DNA of 64,000 nt from Anabaena catenula FACHB-362 (GCF_014698735.1 NZ_JACJTQ010000008.1:84506-148505); one strand, 5' to 3'; positions 44,587-53,045 are shown, counted from the stretch's first letter. Program-made: numbers and translations. The notes: generated from the sequence alone by a model not told the origin.

Positions 44587-45447
44587 TCATTGGTCAAAAG
44601 TCAAATCATAATGTTGACAAAGGGTGATCAGTTTTTGTTTGATGAGCGATCGCACTTTTTCCGGTGAGACTATTTCACACTCATCCCCATAACGCAACAC
44701 TTCCCGTACCAACCAGAAGGGATTTGATACATTTCTGACGACTTGGCGGACTTCTCCAATCACTTCGTTGCTGATGTCGTTAGGTTTTGGTTCATAGGCT
44801 TTAATCAGACCTTTGGATAAGTGTAAGTACACTTTTAGGGAGTCTAGCCCTTCATGCCGCCATTGTCCGTTTACTGGTACAACACCTTTAATTTTATCTA
44901 GACGCAAACAGCGATTGTGTATGAGTTCTGGGAAGTCAGTCTTGCCAATATCTTCAGTTTCGTCGCACCAAATATTTAGGTAAAAGCGTTTCTCTTCAAA
45001 AGCAATTTCGGCATAACGCACTGTAAAAGACAGGTCTCCCAGTTGAGGATTGGCATAGAGTAAGTGAAATGGTTGTTGATTTTGGCGGAATTGGTCTGCA
45101 AGAATGCGCCATGCTTCCGTAGGTTGGCTCACTTGCTGGAGTAGCAATTGACGCATGGGAAGCTCAAGTTGCCCTCGTTCCAATAACAAACTGGAGATAG
45201 TTTGCGCTTGTTCAATAAAACCGGAGTCTTTTAGTAGTCCGATGGCTTGCTGGAGTGCGGTCACTTGCGTTGAGTTTAAACTGAAAGGTTCACCGACTTC
45301 AAACTCTTGTTGTGCGATCGCTACCAGCAATCCAGACACGCTGGGAGACTTACCCCAGAAGATCCGCAATTTTCGGGCGATTTCTTCCAGTTGTTCTTTT
45401 GTACCAGAGGGAATTGACAGTGTAATTGTCTCTTTTTTCCTTGACAT
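44587..45447 (-). CDS. WYL-domain regulator divergent from the cas operon
   Basis: 286 residues. N-terminal RKKETITLSIPSGTKEQLEEIARKLRI is ribbon-helix-helix/wing-like; the C-terminal half is a WYL domain (PFHLLYANPQLGDLSFTVRYAEIAFEEKRFYLNIWCDE, LRLDKIKGVVPV and VVRNVSNPFWLVREVLRYGDECEIVSPEKVR). WYL proteins bind nucleic-acid-like ligands. A WYL regulator beside the type I-D locus of Synechocystis (sll7009) acts as a negative regulator, which makes the same role likely here. The 199-base divergent gap holds palindromes and direct repeats that could be its operator. Confidence 0.88.
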   Translation of the reverse strand: MSRKKETITLSIPSGTKEQLEEIARKLRIFWGKSPSVSGLLVAIAQQEFEVGEPFSLNSTQVTALQQAIGLLKDSGFIEQAQTISSLLLERGQLELPMRQLLLQQVSQPTEAWRILADQFRQNQQPFHLLYANPQLGDLSFTVRYAEIAFEEKRFYLNIWCDETEDIGKTDFPELIHNRCLRLDKIKGVVPVNGQWRHEGLDSLKVYLHLSKGLIKAYEPKPNDISNEVIGEVRQVVRNVSNPFWLVREVLRYGDECEIVSPEKVRSLIKQKLITLCQHYDLTFDQ

Positions 45448-45646
45448 TTAAAAAATGTAATTACAGTCTTGACATATAGTGGAATTTACAGTTATTGTAT
45501 CTGTATTAGAGATTCACGGCTAAAAAACAGCCCAATAAATAGTTGTAATTGCTAATCTGGTACTTATAAGCCAGATTAAAGAAGTTTCTTGAGATATGCA
45601 AAACTGCAACCATTAGTTGCAGAAATTGAAGTGAGTTATTAAGGGT
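45448..45646. promoter_or_regulatory. divergent WYL/cas3' control region
   Basis: Contains the palindrome TGTAATTACA (45456-45465), direct repeats AATTACAGT/ATTTACAGT, two TTGACAT copies, and two hairpins: TAATCTGG..CCAGATTA (45553-45578) and CTGCAAC-CATTA-GTTGCAG (45604-45622). Bases 45600-45642 also encode KLQPLVAEI then a stop, matching a motif of the DUF1016 protein encoded at 48386. Confidence 0.6.
45469..45498 (+). promoter_or_regulatory. candidate promoter of the cas operon
   Basis: TTGACA (45469-45474), an 18-base spacer, then TATTGT (45493-45498). Transcription would start near 45505, giving a leader of about 140 bases that includes both hairpins. Confidence 0.5.
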
Positions 45647-47857
45647 ATGTCAGAAAACTACAGTATTCAACTCAAACCTGTTTATTCGCAAACAGTCCCC
45701 ACACCTGACGGGGTAAAATTACCAGATGGTTGGTCTTTATCTTGGCATCAATTAGAGACTTTAAAAGCATTACGCGATCCAAATATTGATGTAGTTTTCA
45801 ATACTGCAATGACAGGAGATGGTAAAAGTTTAGCGGGATATTTGGACATTTTACAACAGCGTTCTCCGGTTTTAGCCTTATATCCTACAAATGAACTCGC
45901 TAGAGATCAAGAAAAACAAATTAGGGGATATATTGAGAAATTCAAACCTGAACATGAACCCCGTGTTAATCGTTTAAGTGGACAAGAATTAGAAATTTAT
46001 GCTGAAGAAGAAAACTTAAAAAAAGGAGTAGCCTTAGAAACTCGCGCTGCACAATCTGAAATTTTACTTACCAACCCTGATATTTTTCACTATCTTCATT
46101 ATGGTGCATATTTACTTTATAAAGATAATCCTGATAAACTCTGGAATAGAATAGATAAGCGGTTTAAAGTCATTATTTTTGATGAATTTCATGTATTTCA
46201 ATCTCCACAAATTGCCAGCGTAATTAATACAATGCTGTTAATCCGTCGTACAAATAGGAGTAAAAAGTTTTTATTTCTTTCTGCTACACCAAATCCCCAG
46301 TTAATTGAGAGACTTAAATCAGCAGATTTTCGCTGTCATGAAATTAACCCACTGGAAGAGAAAAAATATTACTTTCCTGATACTTTAGCTGAATGTGAAC
46401 ATCTAAAAACCCAAGATTGGCGAAAAGTAGTCGGGGAAATATCATTACAGTTTGTTAGTTTAGAATCTACATCAAAAGCTTCTGAAACTTGGTTAAAAGA
46501 TCATGCAGAATTGATTTTAAATCATTTCCAAAATCATCCAGGTAGTAAAGGCGCAATTATTCTCAATTCCATTGCTGCTGTAAAACGGTTAACAGAGTTT
46601 TTCACAACTTTTCTTCAGCCTTATAATTTCACAGTTGCAGAAAACACTGGGTTATCTGGTAAGAAAACCAAAGAAAAATCTTTTGATGCTGATTTAGTTT
46701 TAGGAACTAGCACTATTGATGTTGGTGTAGATTTCAAAATCAACTTTTTGTTTTTTGAATCAGCAGATGCGGGTAATTTTATCCAGCGTTTAGGTAGACT
46801 GGGAAGACATGATAGTTATGAAAGGGATGGAAAGCAGATTAATTTTAATGAATTTACTGCTTATGCACTTGTTCCAGATTTTTTAGTGAAAAGGCTTTTT
46901 GAAAAAGATGAAAATCATGAAGCACCACCTTTGAAATTAGGTGAAGTTTATGAACGTCCATTTTTTCATGAACAAATTAGAGATAAATATCGCAAAATCA
47001 ATGATTTTACAGGTTATTACTTTAAGTGGGGAGTTGTTCAATCTATGCGACTGGTTCGACAGTTGGGACATCCTAATATTAAACAACAATATGCAGCAGG
47101 TAGTCAGGAAGCACTCAAGAAAGATTGTGAGATAGTTTTTGGTACTGACAAAAGAAAAGCCAATCTTAAAGCCGCGTTTGTCCGTAGTAAAGAATGGGAA
47201 AAAAAATGGCACGAACTTTCAGGAAAAGATCAAGGAAATCCTATTTTAGAAGAAGCTGTGAGTTTTCGCGGTAAAAGTTCTTTATTGTGCGGAATTTATG
47301 ATACTACAGAACAAAATGAAACTGATAAATTCAAAACCTACGATTTACCCGGAATTCTCAGCAACTTGGAAATTGAACCAATGACAGCTACAGAATTTGA
47401 ACGTCGTCGCCAAGAAATTTCAGAACGCACAGATACAGCCATTCCCAAAGGTAGATTTAAAGAATGTCTAGGGTTTATGAAATTAATTCGCTATCGTGAA
47501 GAAAGACTAGATTGGAAATTTACTTATCCTGGGAATTTAAAACCTTTTGCTGATACTTGGGATGTGCAGGTATTATTAGATATTCAAGTTTGGCAACCTG
47601 CAAATTATTGGATTAGTGAAATTAACAAACAATTGAAAAAACAAGCATTAGTTAGTTATGTGTTGCCTTTTCCTATGGAGAGAGTACGTCAGCAAGGAAG
47701 ATTACCCATGCACTTTCAAATTTACCCTATTAGCGATCAGTCTAGTGTTTTAGATAATACACCTCCATACTGTATAGCCTTTGGACAGTCTGCACTATTG
47801 CTAGACACCTTGACACATTGGTTTAAGAGTAAAGGGGATGAGATATGGATAGCGTAG
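45647..47857 (+). CDS. cas3: Cas3' helicase, type I-D
   Basis: 736 residues of DExH superfamily-2 helicase with no HD nuclease domain, as expected for I-D, where HD sits on Cas10d. Walker A in NTAMTGDGKSLAG (about 52-64), DEFH (179-182), LFLSATPN (motif III), LGTSTIDVGVDF and the arginine-finger motif QRLGRLGRHD. It unwinds the target DNA after recruitment by the effector. The gene ends at 47857, directly against the degenerate mini-array on the other strand. Confidence 0.96.
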   Translation: MSENYSIQLKPVYSQTVPTPDGVKLPDGWSLSWHQLETLKALRDPNIDVVFNTAMTGDGKSLAGYLDILQQRSPVLALYPTNELARDQEKQIRGYIEKFKPEHEPRVNRLSGQELEIYAEEENLKKGVALETRAAQSEILLTNPDIFHYLHYGAYLLYKDNPDKLWNRIDKRFKVIIFDEFHVFQSPQIASVINTMLLIRRTNRSKKFLFLSATPNPQLIERLKSADFRCHEINPLEEKKYYFPDTLAECEHLKTQDWRKVVGEISLQFVSLESTSKASETWLKDHAELILNHFQNHPGSKGAIILNSIAAVKRLTEFFTTFLQPYNFTVAENTGLSGKKTKEKSFDADLVLGTSTIDVGVDFKINFLFFESADAGNFIQRLGRLGRHDSYERDGKQINFNEFTAYALVPDFLVKRLFEKDENHEAPPLKLGEVYERPFFHEQIRDKYRKINDFTGYYFKWGVVQSMRLVRQLGHPNIKQQYAAGSQEALKKDCEIVFGTDKRKANLKAAFVRSKEWEKKWHELSGKDQGNPILEEAVSFRGKSSLLCGIYDTTEQNETDKFKTYDLPGILSNLEIEPMTATEFERRRQEISERTDTAIPKGRFKECLGFMKLIRYREERLDWKFTYPGNLKPFADTWDVQVLLDIQVWQPANYWISEINKQLKKQALVSYVLPFPMERVRQQGRLPMHFQIYPISDQSSVLDNTPPYCIAFGQSALLLDTLTHWFKSKGDEIWIA

Positions 47858-47967
47858 TTTTTATATCCCTAATAGGGGTTCGCTGCTTTGTGAGCAGGGT
47901 AGAGTCAGCATCAGTGAATGATGAGTCTGTGTTTCAATCCCTAATGGGCTTGTTTTAAGACCCTACA
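47857..47967 (-). CRISPR. degenerate one-spacer mini-array (CreA/CreR-like candidate)
   Basis: Read on the minus strand, pseudo-repeat 1 (about 47967-47931) keeps ATTAGGGATTGAAAC, the last 15 bases of the array repeat, including the full 8-base ATTGAAAC handle. Pseudo-repeat 2 (about 47895-47857) keeps CCCTATTAGGGAT, the Cas6 hairpin, then ATAAAAAC. Between them is a 35-base pseudo-spacer (47930 to 47896, starting ACAGACTCATCATTCACTGA), close to the array's usual spacer length. The 5' halves of both repeats have decayed. A weak -10 (TATCCT) on the minus strand at 47973-47978 would start an RNA just before pseudo-repeat 1. Both hairpins can still fold, so Cas6 could release a crRNA-like product. 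Confidence 0.72.
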
Positions 47968-47983
47968 AACCAAGGATAGCATG

Positions 47984-48003
47984 AAAAATCCATATGGGTT
48001 TTT
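47984..48003. terminator. bidirectional terminator after cas3'
   Basis: AAAAATCC, loop ATAT, GGGTTTTT (one G-U pair), with T or A runs on either strand. It would separate cas3' from the DUF1016/cas10d transcript, which then needs its own promoter. Confidence 0.65.
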
Positions 48004-48009
48004 TCTATG

Positions 48010-48047
48010 GTTACAGATTCATATTCACTGATATATTGTAAAAAGAA
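48010..48047 (+). promoter_or_regulatory. predicted Cascade target: GTT PAM plus pseudo-protospacer
   Basis: GTT (48010-48012) precedes ACAGATTCAT, which matches the first ten bases of the mini-array spacer except at position 6, a base that type I crRNAs leave flipped out. With a one-base gap the resemblance runs on to 48032. The site covers a TATATT (48032-48037) and lies just before a TTGACT (48053), so bound Cascade would block transcription of the genes at 48128-52868. Confidence 0.65.
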
Positions 48048-48127
48048 ATTTTTTGACTAAAATCGCTGGTCTTACAAAAAAGAGTGTGCTAGGCTCTAAG
48101 TAATCCTTTAAAGCAGGACAAACTCAG

Positions 48128-48373
48128 ATGCAAAGCCATAACCCTGACCCCTTAGACCAATTGCGTTATGTAATGAATGATCTAATTGATCGTATCAAAG
48201 CGCAGCAACAGCATAACCTCATTCAAGACAATCGAATTTCAGAGCATGACCGTCGAATTGAAGAAATAGAGGAATCAATGGACTTATTCTTCAGAAAAAT
48301 TGGTCAATTTGATTATCTAATTGGCAGAAATCAGGAACTAGAGGAAAAAAATGATTTTTACTTGCGAGATTGA
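48128..48373 (+). CDS. small coiled-coil protein in the cas operon
   Basis: 81 residues, highly charged: DQLRYVMNDLIDRIKAQQQHNLIQDNRISEHDRRIEEIEESMDLFFRKIGQFDYLIGRNQELEEKNDFYLRD. A long helix with heptad-spaced hydrophobics is predicted. No family is recognised. It is the first gene after the crRNA-like target site and lies 12 bases before the DUF1016 nuclease. It could be a partner or antitoxin-like inhibitor of that nuclease. Confidence 0.7.
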   Translation: MQSHNPDPLDQLRYVMNDLIDRIKAQQQHNLIQDNRISEHDRRIEEIEESMDLFFRKIGQFDYLIGRNQELEEKNDFYLRD

Positions 48374-48385
48374 AATATTGTCATT

Positions 48386-49405
48386 ATGAGTAATTCCATT
48401 TCTGACGATTACACACATCTACTTATGGAAGTACAACAACGGATTCGTTCAGCCCAGTATGAAGCATTAAAGGCGGTTAATCGGGAAATGATTAGCTTGT
48501 ATTGGGATATTGGACAAATGATTGTCATCAAACAACAGGATGCTATTTGGGGTAAATCAGTAGTAGAAAAATTAGCAAAAGACTTACAAACAGAATTTCC
48601 TGGTATTAGTGGTTTTTCTGCTCGCAATATCTGGAATATGCGGAATTTTTACATCACATATAGCCAAAATGAAAAACTGCAACCAATGGTTGCAGAAATT
48701 GGATGGACTCACAATTTAGTCATTTTAGAAAAGTGTAAAGATGACTTAGAACGAGAGTTTTATATTAGAATGACTCGAAAATTTGGCTGGACAAAAAATG
48801 TTTTGATTCACCAAATTGAAAATCAAACTTATGAAAAAACTCTGCTTAATCAAACTAATTTTGATCAAAATATTTCAGTAGAGATACGTAACCAGTTAAA
48901 ACTAGCAGTTAAAGATGAATATACTTTTGATTTTTTAGAATTATCGGATGAACACAGTGAACGACAGATAGAAGAGTCAATTTTGGCAAAAGTTCAACCA
49001 TTCCTGCAAGAAATGGGTGGCATATTTGCCTTCATTGGTAGTCAATATCGTTTAGAAGTTGATGATGAGGAATATTTTATAGATATCCTATTATATCATC
49101 GGCGTTTAAAGTGTTTGGTAGCAATAGAATTAAAAATTGGTAAATTTTTACCTGAATATGTGGGCAAAATGCAGTTTTATTTAGCTATTTTAGATAACAC
49201 GGTAAAACTACCAGAGGAAAATCCTTCTATTGGCATTATCCTTTGTAAATCCAAACAGAGAACCATTGTTGAATATGCACTAAAGGAATCTAATAAACCA
49301 ATTGGCGTGGCAACTTACCAAATAGTTTCTAAATTACCGCAAGAACTAAAAAATCAACTTCCAGATCCAGAACAAGTTGCTAAATTATTAGAAGGATTTG
49401 AATAA
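48386..49405 (+). CDS. DUF1016 (YhcG-like) PD-(D/E)XK nuclease inside the cas operon
   Basis: 339 residues. The N-terminal DUF1016 domain: YEALKAVNREMISLYWDIGQMI, WGKSVVEKLAKDLQTEFPGISGFSARNIWNMRNFY, KLQPMVAEIGWTHNLVIL. The C-terminal nuclease: GSQYRLEVDDEEYFIDILLYHRRLKCLVAIELKIGKFLPEYVGKMQFYLAIL, with the catalytic D in FIDILLYH and E-x-K in IELKIG. Such proteins are frequent in defence islands but are not part of the standard I-D set. The gene separates cas3' from cas10d and overlaps no neighbour; cas10d begins 16 bases later, so they are probably co-transcribed. Confidence 0.9.
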   Translation: MSNSISDDYTHLLMEVQQRIRSAQYEALKAVNREMISLYWDIGQMIVIKQQDAIWGKSVVEKLAKDLQTEFPGISGFSARNIWNMRNFYITYSQNEKLQPMVAEIGWTHNLVILEKCKDDLEREFYIRMTRKFGWTKNVLIHQIENQTYEKTLLNQTNFDQNISVEIRNQLKLAVKDEYTFDFLELSDEHSERQIEESILAKVQPFLQEMGGIFAFIGSQYRLEVDDEEYFIDILLYHRRLKCLVAIELKIGKFLPEYVGKMQFYLAILDNTVKLPEENPSIGIILCKSKQRTIVEYALKESNKPIGVATYQIVSKLPQELKNQLPDPEQVAKLLEGFE

Positions 49406-49421
49406 ACATTAGGTGCAGAAA

Positions 49422-52400
49422 ATGGCTAAAAAAAGTAAAAAATCAAATGAACATCAACAACTATCACTCTTAGAAACACAAACAGAAAGTGATTCAACCT
49501 CTGAACTATCAGATGATGATTGGATGACAGGTGATGATTCTGATTTTGACTATACATCTAATTTAAAAGTTGAAACAAAAACAGGGGCAATACTCACACT
49601 CAAGTTATTGCAAAATGCAATTAAATCTGAAAATCATGATGATTTAATCATGCAAGAATTTAGTGATTACGTTTTACCTAATCTTTTACGGGTAGCGGTT
49701 GGAGTCACAGCCAAAGGTGGTAAATTTTTTGATTACCTTGATCAAAAGAAAGAAAAGGAAATAGAAGATTATCATAACAATAATTTAGGGAAAAATCAAA
49801 AAATAAAAGAACCGAAAAAATTTGATCGTAGAAATGCAGGTGATCAATCCTTAAATACTCATTTACTCAATGGGTTACTACCAGCTAATTTAATAGAACG
49901 TCGTCTAAAGAAACTTGATACAACTGCAAGAAGAGTTATTCAAGAACAAGAAAGGCGACTATTAATTGCTGGGTTTATTCTCCATGATTTTGAAAAATTT
50001 GATTATCGGCTATTTCTGAAAATGCCAGATAAATATAAAACAATTCGACAAGATAAAGAACAAGACATTCGGAAATTATCTGTAGAAGAACATCGGGAAA
50101 TTATAGATGTTATGATCTGTGAATTAGGACTTGATAAATTTGTTAGTCCTGATGAACCAGCAGCATGGCAAGAATATCAAGATGATTTGTTATTTATTGC
50201 CTATAATGCCCAGCGTCGGAATGATACAAATCTCAATCTTTCTGAACATGGTTTACAACCAAAAATTGATGATGATATCTTGATATGTCTTGCTGATTTA
50301 GCCTATTTATCTGATTTACTTTCTTCAATTATCAAACATCCTCAAGACGCGGAAAATCAGACATTAAATGGAATTCTTCACAGTCTCAGTGATGGTAAAT
50401 TAGAATTCACCTATCATCACATTTCCGAAAATAGAGGAGTTTTAACCAACGTTGTTAATAATGCAGTAATTGAAGCTCATACTAACTTAAATACCGCAGA
50501 AAATAGATATTATCAACCTTTGTTATATCTACCAACTGGGGTAATTTATCTAGCGTTACGGGATGCTCCTCCTATTTCACCTGAAACTTTACCAGATTTG
50601 GTAGTTAATAAAATTAAATCTCTTTGTGCAGGTCAATTAAAACTCCGACAAACTGGATTTGGTAGAGATGGAAAAGGGATGAAATATGCTGAATATTACA
50701 ACCTCTTTTTTGAATCTCCTGGTTTAATGCAAGTTGCGTTAGATGCTACCTTACGCATTCTCAATTCTGGTAAAACATCTGTTGCTAAAAGTCGCAGTGA
50801 GAATTTAGTTAAATTTCAAAAACAAAATGTTTTATCTGTTGATTATGATTTTCAATTTGATGATAGTATCCGTATTGATCAAATTGCCGAATTTGGAGAT
50901 TTAATTACTCGCAAAATTTGGGAAGAAACCGTTGAAAAAATCGAACTTGCTAGAAAAAAAGATAAAAAACTTCCAGAAGTTACTAAGTTTGATTTAATTC
51001 ACAAAATCGCTGAATTTTGGAATTTAACAGAATATTTACCCCAAGTTCGAGAAATTCAACGCATTAATGAAGGTTTGAAAGAACAAAAACTCAAAGGTAA
51101 TACAGGAGGTGTACCCTATGAATGGTATTACCTAGCAGCTAAATATTTAGAAAAAAATCCAGGTATTGAAGATGTCCGCGAAAACTGTCAACAGGTAATT
51201 TATTACTTGACAGATTTAATTTCACCAATTCTTGCACAATATCAATTACCTGATGGTTGGGATGATTTAAGGTTGTGGGTATCAAGAGTTGTCATGTTAC
51301 CTACTACGAATAAAGAAATATCTGTAAAAACTGAAGTTGATAATTTTATCAATGAGTTGAGTAATTATAATGCTGCGAAAAAACCAGGGAGAGGTAAACA
51401 ATTAATTTGCTCAATTTCTCATTCTGCATATACTGTAACTGAGCAAATGGAATCAGCAGTTTTATTTACTCCTCAAGTTTATACAAACAAACAAATGTTA
51501 GGAGGTTCTAACGCTAAACGCAATATTTCTAGTATTGCCGGTGTAGAAATGATGCTGAGACAGATTCTCATGAATCAAACTCAAGCTGTAGGTAAAAGAT
51601 TTGAAGATGGTAAATATCGCTATCTCTACTTTTATCCAACTTATTACTTCACTCCAGAAACTAATAAGTTTTTACAAAAAGCTTACATGAATATTGCTCA
51701 AACTCGTTTTGATACTAGCATCCGTAATCATTTCATTAGTAAAGATTTACAGGTTGATTTGGGTAAAGAAAATTATCAAAGTGTGGATAGCTTCTTAATT
51801 GATGAAAATTTAGATAGTGAAAAAGACCGCACATTTAAACTTTCCTATCCAGAAGATCAACCTTTAACATTTTACTTCATGGCTTTACCTCCTGGAAGAG
51901 ATAGCACTGATACAGAATCTTGGGTGATGCCGAGTTGGTTAGCGTTTGCTTTTCCCATGATTTTAGATGTGAAAACTGTAGTTTCCGAGTCTCCTATTCC
52001 CCCATTTAATGACGGTGCAGAATTTGAAGAAACCGTATTTCTTGATAGTGCGCCTCATGCTTTTCGTACTTTGGTAAAAAGAGATAGATTTCGCCTTGAT
52101 TACATTCTGGAAGGTTGGGAAGAGTACGGTATTCAATATCCTGCACCTTTAAATGTTTTGACTGCTGCTTACGCTATTCATTTAGATGTGAATGCTAGAC
52201 AAGGTAAGACTGGTTATGATGCTAATTGGGGGAAATTTACGGAATTAGCAAAGGATTTTGAAACCAGTCCACTTAATGTCTTTGCTTATCTGAATAAATG
52301 GGTGCGTAACCAAGGAGTTGAAACAGCAAGGATTGAAAAAATCAAACTTTACACCTATCATTTTTACCCTTGTTTTGATCCTTATACAAAATTTGATTCT

Positions 52401-52868
52401 AATGAGGAGAAATTAATTGTGGGAGAAACATCAACTTTGAATCATCCAAAGAAATTAACGGAACTTTATCGCCGTTTTTATCGAGCCAATAAAAGATTTA
52501 ATCCTAAAGCTAATGCTGTTTTAAAACCCATTGATATTGCTGCGGATATTATTCTCAAAGCAGATTTATGTATGTTTGGTGGAGAAGTTTTAACTTCAGC
52601 CGTAGCGGCAGAGATTTTTAAACTCATGGATCGGGTACATTCTTCTACTGCTGAAGGACGTTGGATTATGAATAAAAGGGAGGAAGAAAGACAAGCAGTT
52701 TTAGAGTTTGCACACTATTTTGTAGTGGATGTATTTGAGGGGTGTTTTAAGAGCGATCGCGCACGTTTAGCAGGTCGTCAATTAAACCTCATTCGAGATA
52801 CTTGTGAATTTCTTTATCGCTTAGAAGATGACAAAGAAAATTCTGTAAATGCTGAAAATGAATCGTAG
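49422..52868 (+). CDS. cas10d: Cas10d (Csc3), type I-D large subunit with HD nuclease
   Basis: 1148 residues from the ATG at 49422, with AGGTG seven bases upstream; GTG 49413 is an alternative. The HD nuclease site is in RRLLIAGFILHDFEKFDYRLF (about residue 188 HD), with another His in LNTHLLNGLLP. There is a palm-like region without the GGDD of type III Cas10. Cas10d is both PAM-recognising large subunit and DNA nuclease of I-D. The last 150 residues are helical and may also be made separately as the small subunit. Confidence 0.95.
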   Translation: MAKKSKKSNEHQQLSLLETQTESDSTSELSDDDWMTGDDSDFDYTSNLKVETKTGAILTLKLLQNAIKSENHDDLIMQEFSDYVLPNLLRVAVGVTAKGGKFFDYLDQKKEKEIEDYHNNNLGKNQKIKEPKKFDRRNAGDQSLNTHLLNGLLPANLIERRLKKLDTTARRVIQEQERRLLIAGFILHDFEKFDYRLFLKMPDKYKTIRQDKEQDIRKLSVEEHREIIDVMICELGLDKFVSPDEPAAWQEYQDDLLFIAYNAQRRNDTNLNLSEHGLQPKIDDDILICLADLAYLSDLLSSIIKHPQDAENQTLNGILHSLSDGKLEFTYHHISENRGVLTNVVNNAVIEAHTNLNTAENRYYQPLLYLPTGVIYLALRDAPPISPETLPDLVVNKIKSLCAGQLKLRQTGFGRDGKGMKYAEYYNLFFESPGLMQVALDATLRILNSGKTSVAKSRSENLVKFQKQNVLSVDYDFQFDDSIRIDQIAEFGDLITRKIWEETVEKIELARKKDKKLPEVTKFDLIHKIAEFWNLTEYLPQVREIQRINEGLKEQKLKGNTGGVPYEWYYLAAKYLEKNPGIEDVRENCQQVIYYLTDLISPILAQYQLPDGWDDLRLWVSRVVMLPTTNKEISVKTEVDNFINELSNYNAAKKPGRGKQLICSISHSAYTVTEQMESAVLFTPQVYTNKQMLGGSNAKRNISSIAGVEMMLRQILMNQTQAVGKRFEDGKYRYLYFYPTYYFTPETNKFLQKAYMNIAQTRFDTSIRNHFISKDLQVDLGKENYQSVDSFLIDENLDSEKDRTFKLSYPEDQPLTFYFMALPPGRDSTDTESWVMPSWLAFAFPMILDVKTVVSESPIPPFNDGAEFEETVFLDSAPHAFRTLVKRDRFRLDYILEGWEEYGIQYPAPLNVLTAAYAIHLDVNARQGKTGYDANWGKFTELAKDFETSPLNVFAYLNKWVRNQGVETARIEKIKLYTYHFYPCFDPYTKFDSNEEKLIVGETSTLNHPKKLTELYRRFYRANKRFNPKANAVLKPIDIAADIILKADLCMFGGEVLTSAVAAEIFKLMDRVHSSTAEGRWIMNKREEERQAVLEFAHYFVVDVFEGCFKSDRARLAGRQLNLIRDTCEFLYRLEDDKENSVNAENES
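52419..52868 (+). CDS. candidate internally translated Cas11d small subunit
   Basis: Within cas10d, GAGGAG (52404-52409) lies 9 bases before an in-frame GTG at 52419. Translation there gives 149 residues (GETSTLNHPKKLTELYRRFY to the cas10d stop), predicted all-helical. In type I-D systems a small subunit is known to be made from an internal start near the 3' end of cas10d. The placement and size fit; the exact start is inferred. Confidence 0.5.
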   Translation: MGETSTLNHPKKLTELYRRFYRANKRFNPKANAVLKPIDIAADIILKADLCMFGGEVLTSAVAAEIFKLMDRVHSSTAEGRWIMNKREEERQAVLEFAHYFVVDVFEGCFKSDRARLAGRQLNLIRDTCEFLYRLEDDKENSVNAENES

Positions 52869-52883
52869 TGGTTTATCTCGTTA

Positions 52884-52995
52884 TCTCGTTCCCAGTCTCT
52901 GACTGGGAATGTAATCAAGAGGCTCTGCCTCTACCTTATTTTACAGAAGGCAGAGCCTTCAAAAAGTCATTCCTATACAGAGTATGGGAACGAGA
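52884..52995. repeat. palindromic element between cas10d and csc2
   Basis: TCTCGTTCCC and GGGAACGAGA are perfect inverted ends; inside, AAGAGGCTCTGCCTC pairs with GAAGGCAGAGCCTT. The 'CCCAGTCTCTGACTGGGAAT' motif is a common cyanobacterial dispersed repeat. A 66-codon frame crossing it is not a gene. Confidence 0.85.
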
Positions 52996-53045
52996 AAATA
53001 GCAACAAATCTATTACCTCAATTAACCTCATTTTGGAGAAACATC

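Noticed and set aside
47881..47930. Reading the mini-array on the plus strand as a normal spacer
   Set aside because: The pseudo-repeats are in reverse orientation; only the minus-strand RNA would carry the ATTGAAAC handle at the 5' side of the spacer.
51105..51120. Strong AGGAGGTG plus ATG inside cas10d, possible Cas11d start
   Set aside because: The ATG at 51118 is out of frame with cas10d, so it cannot give the small subunit.
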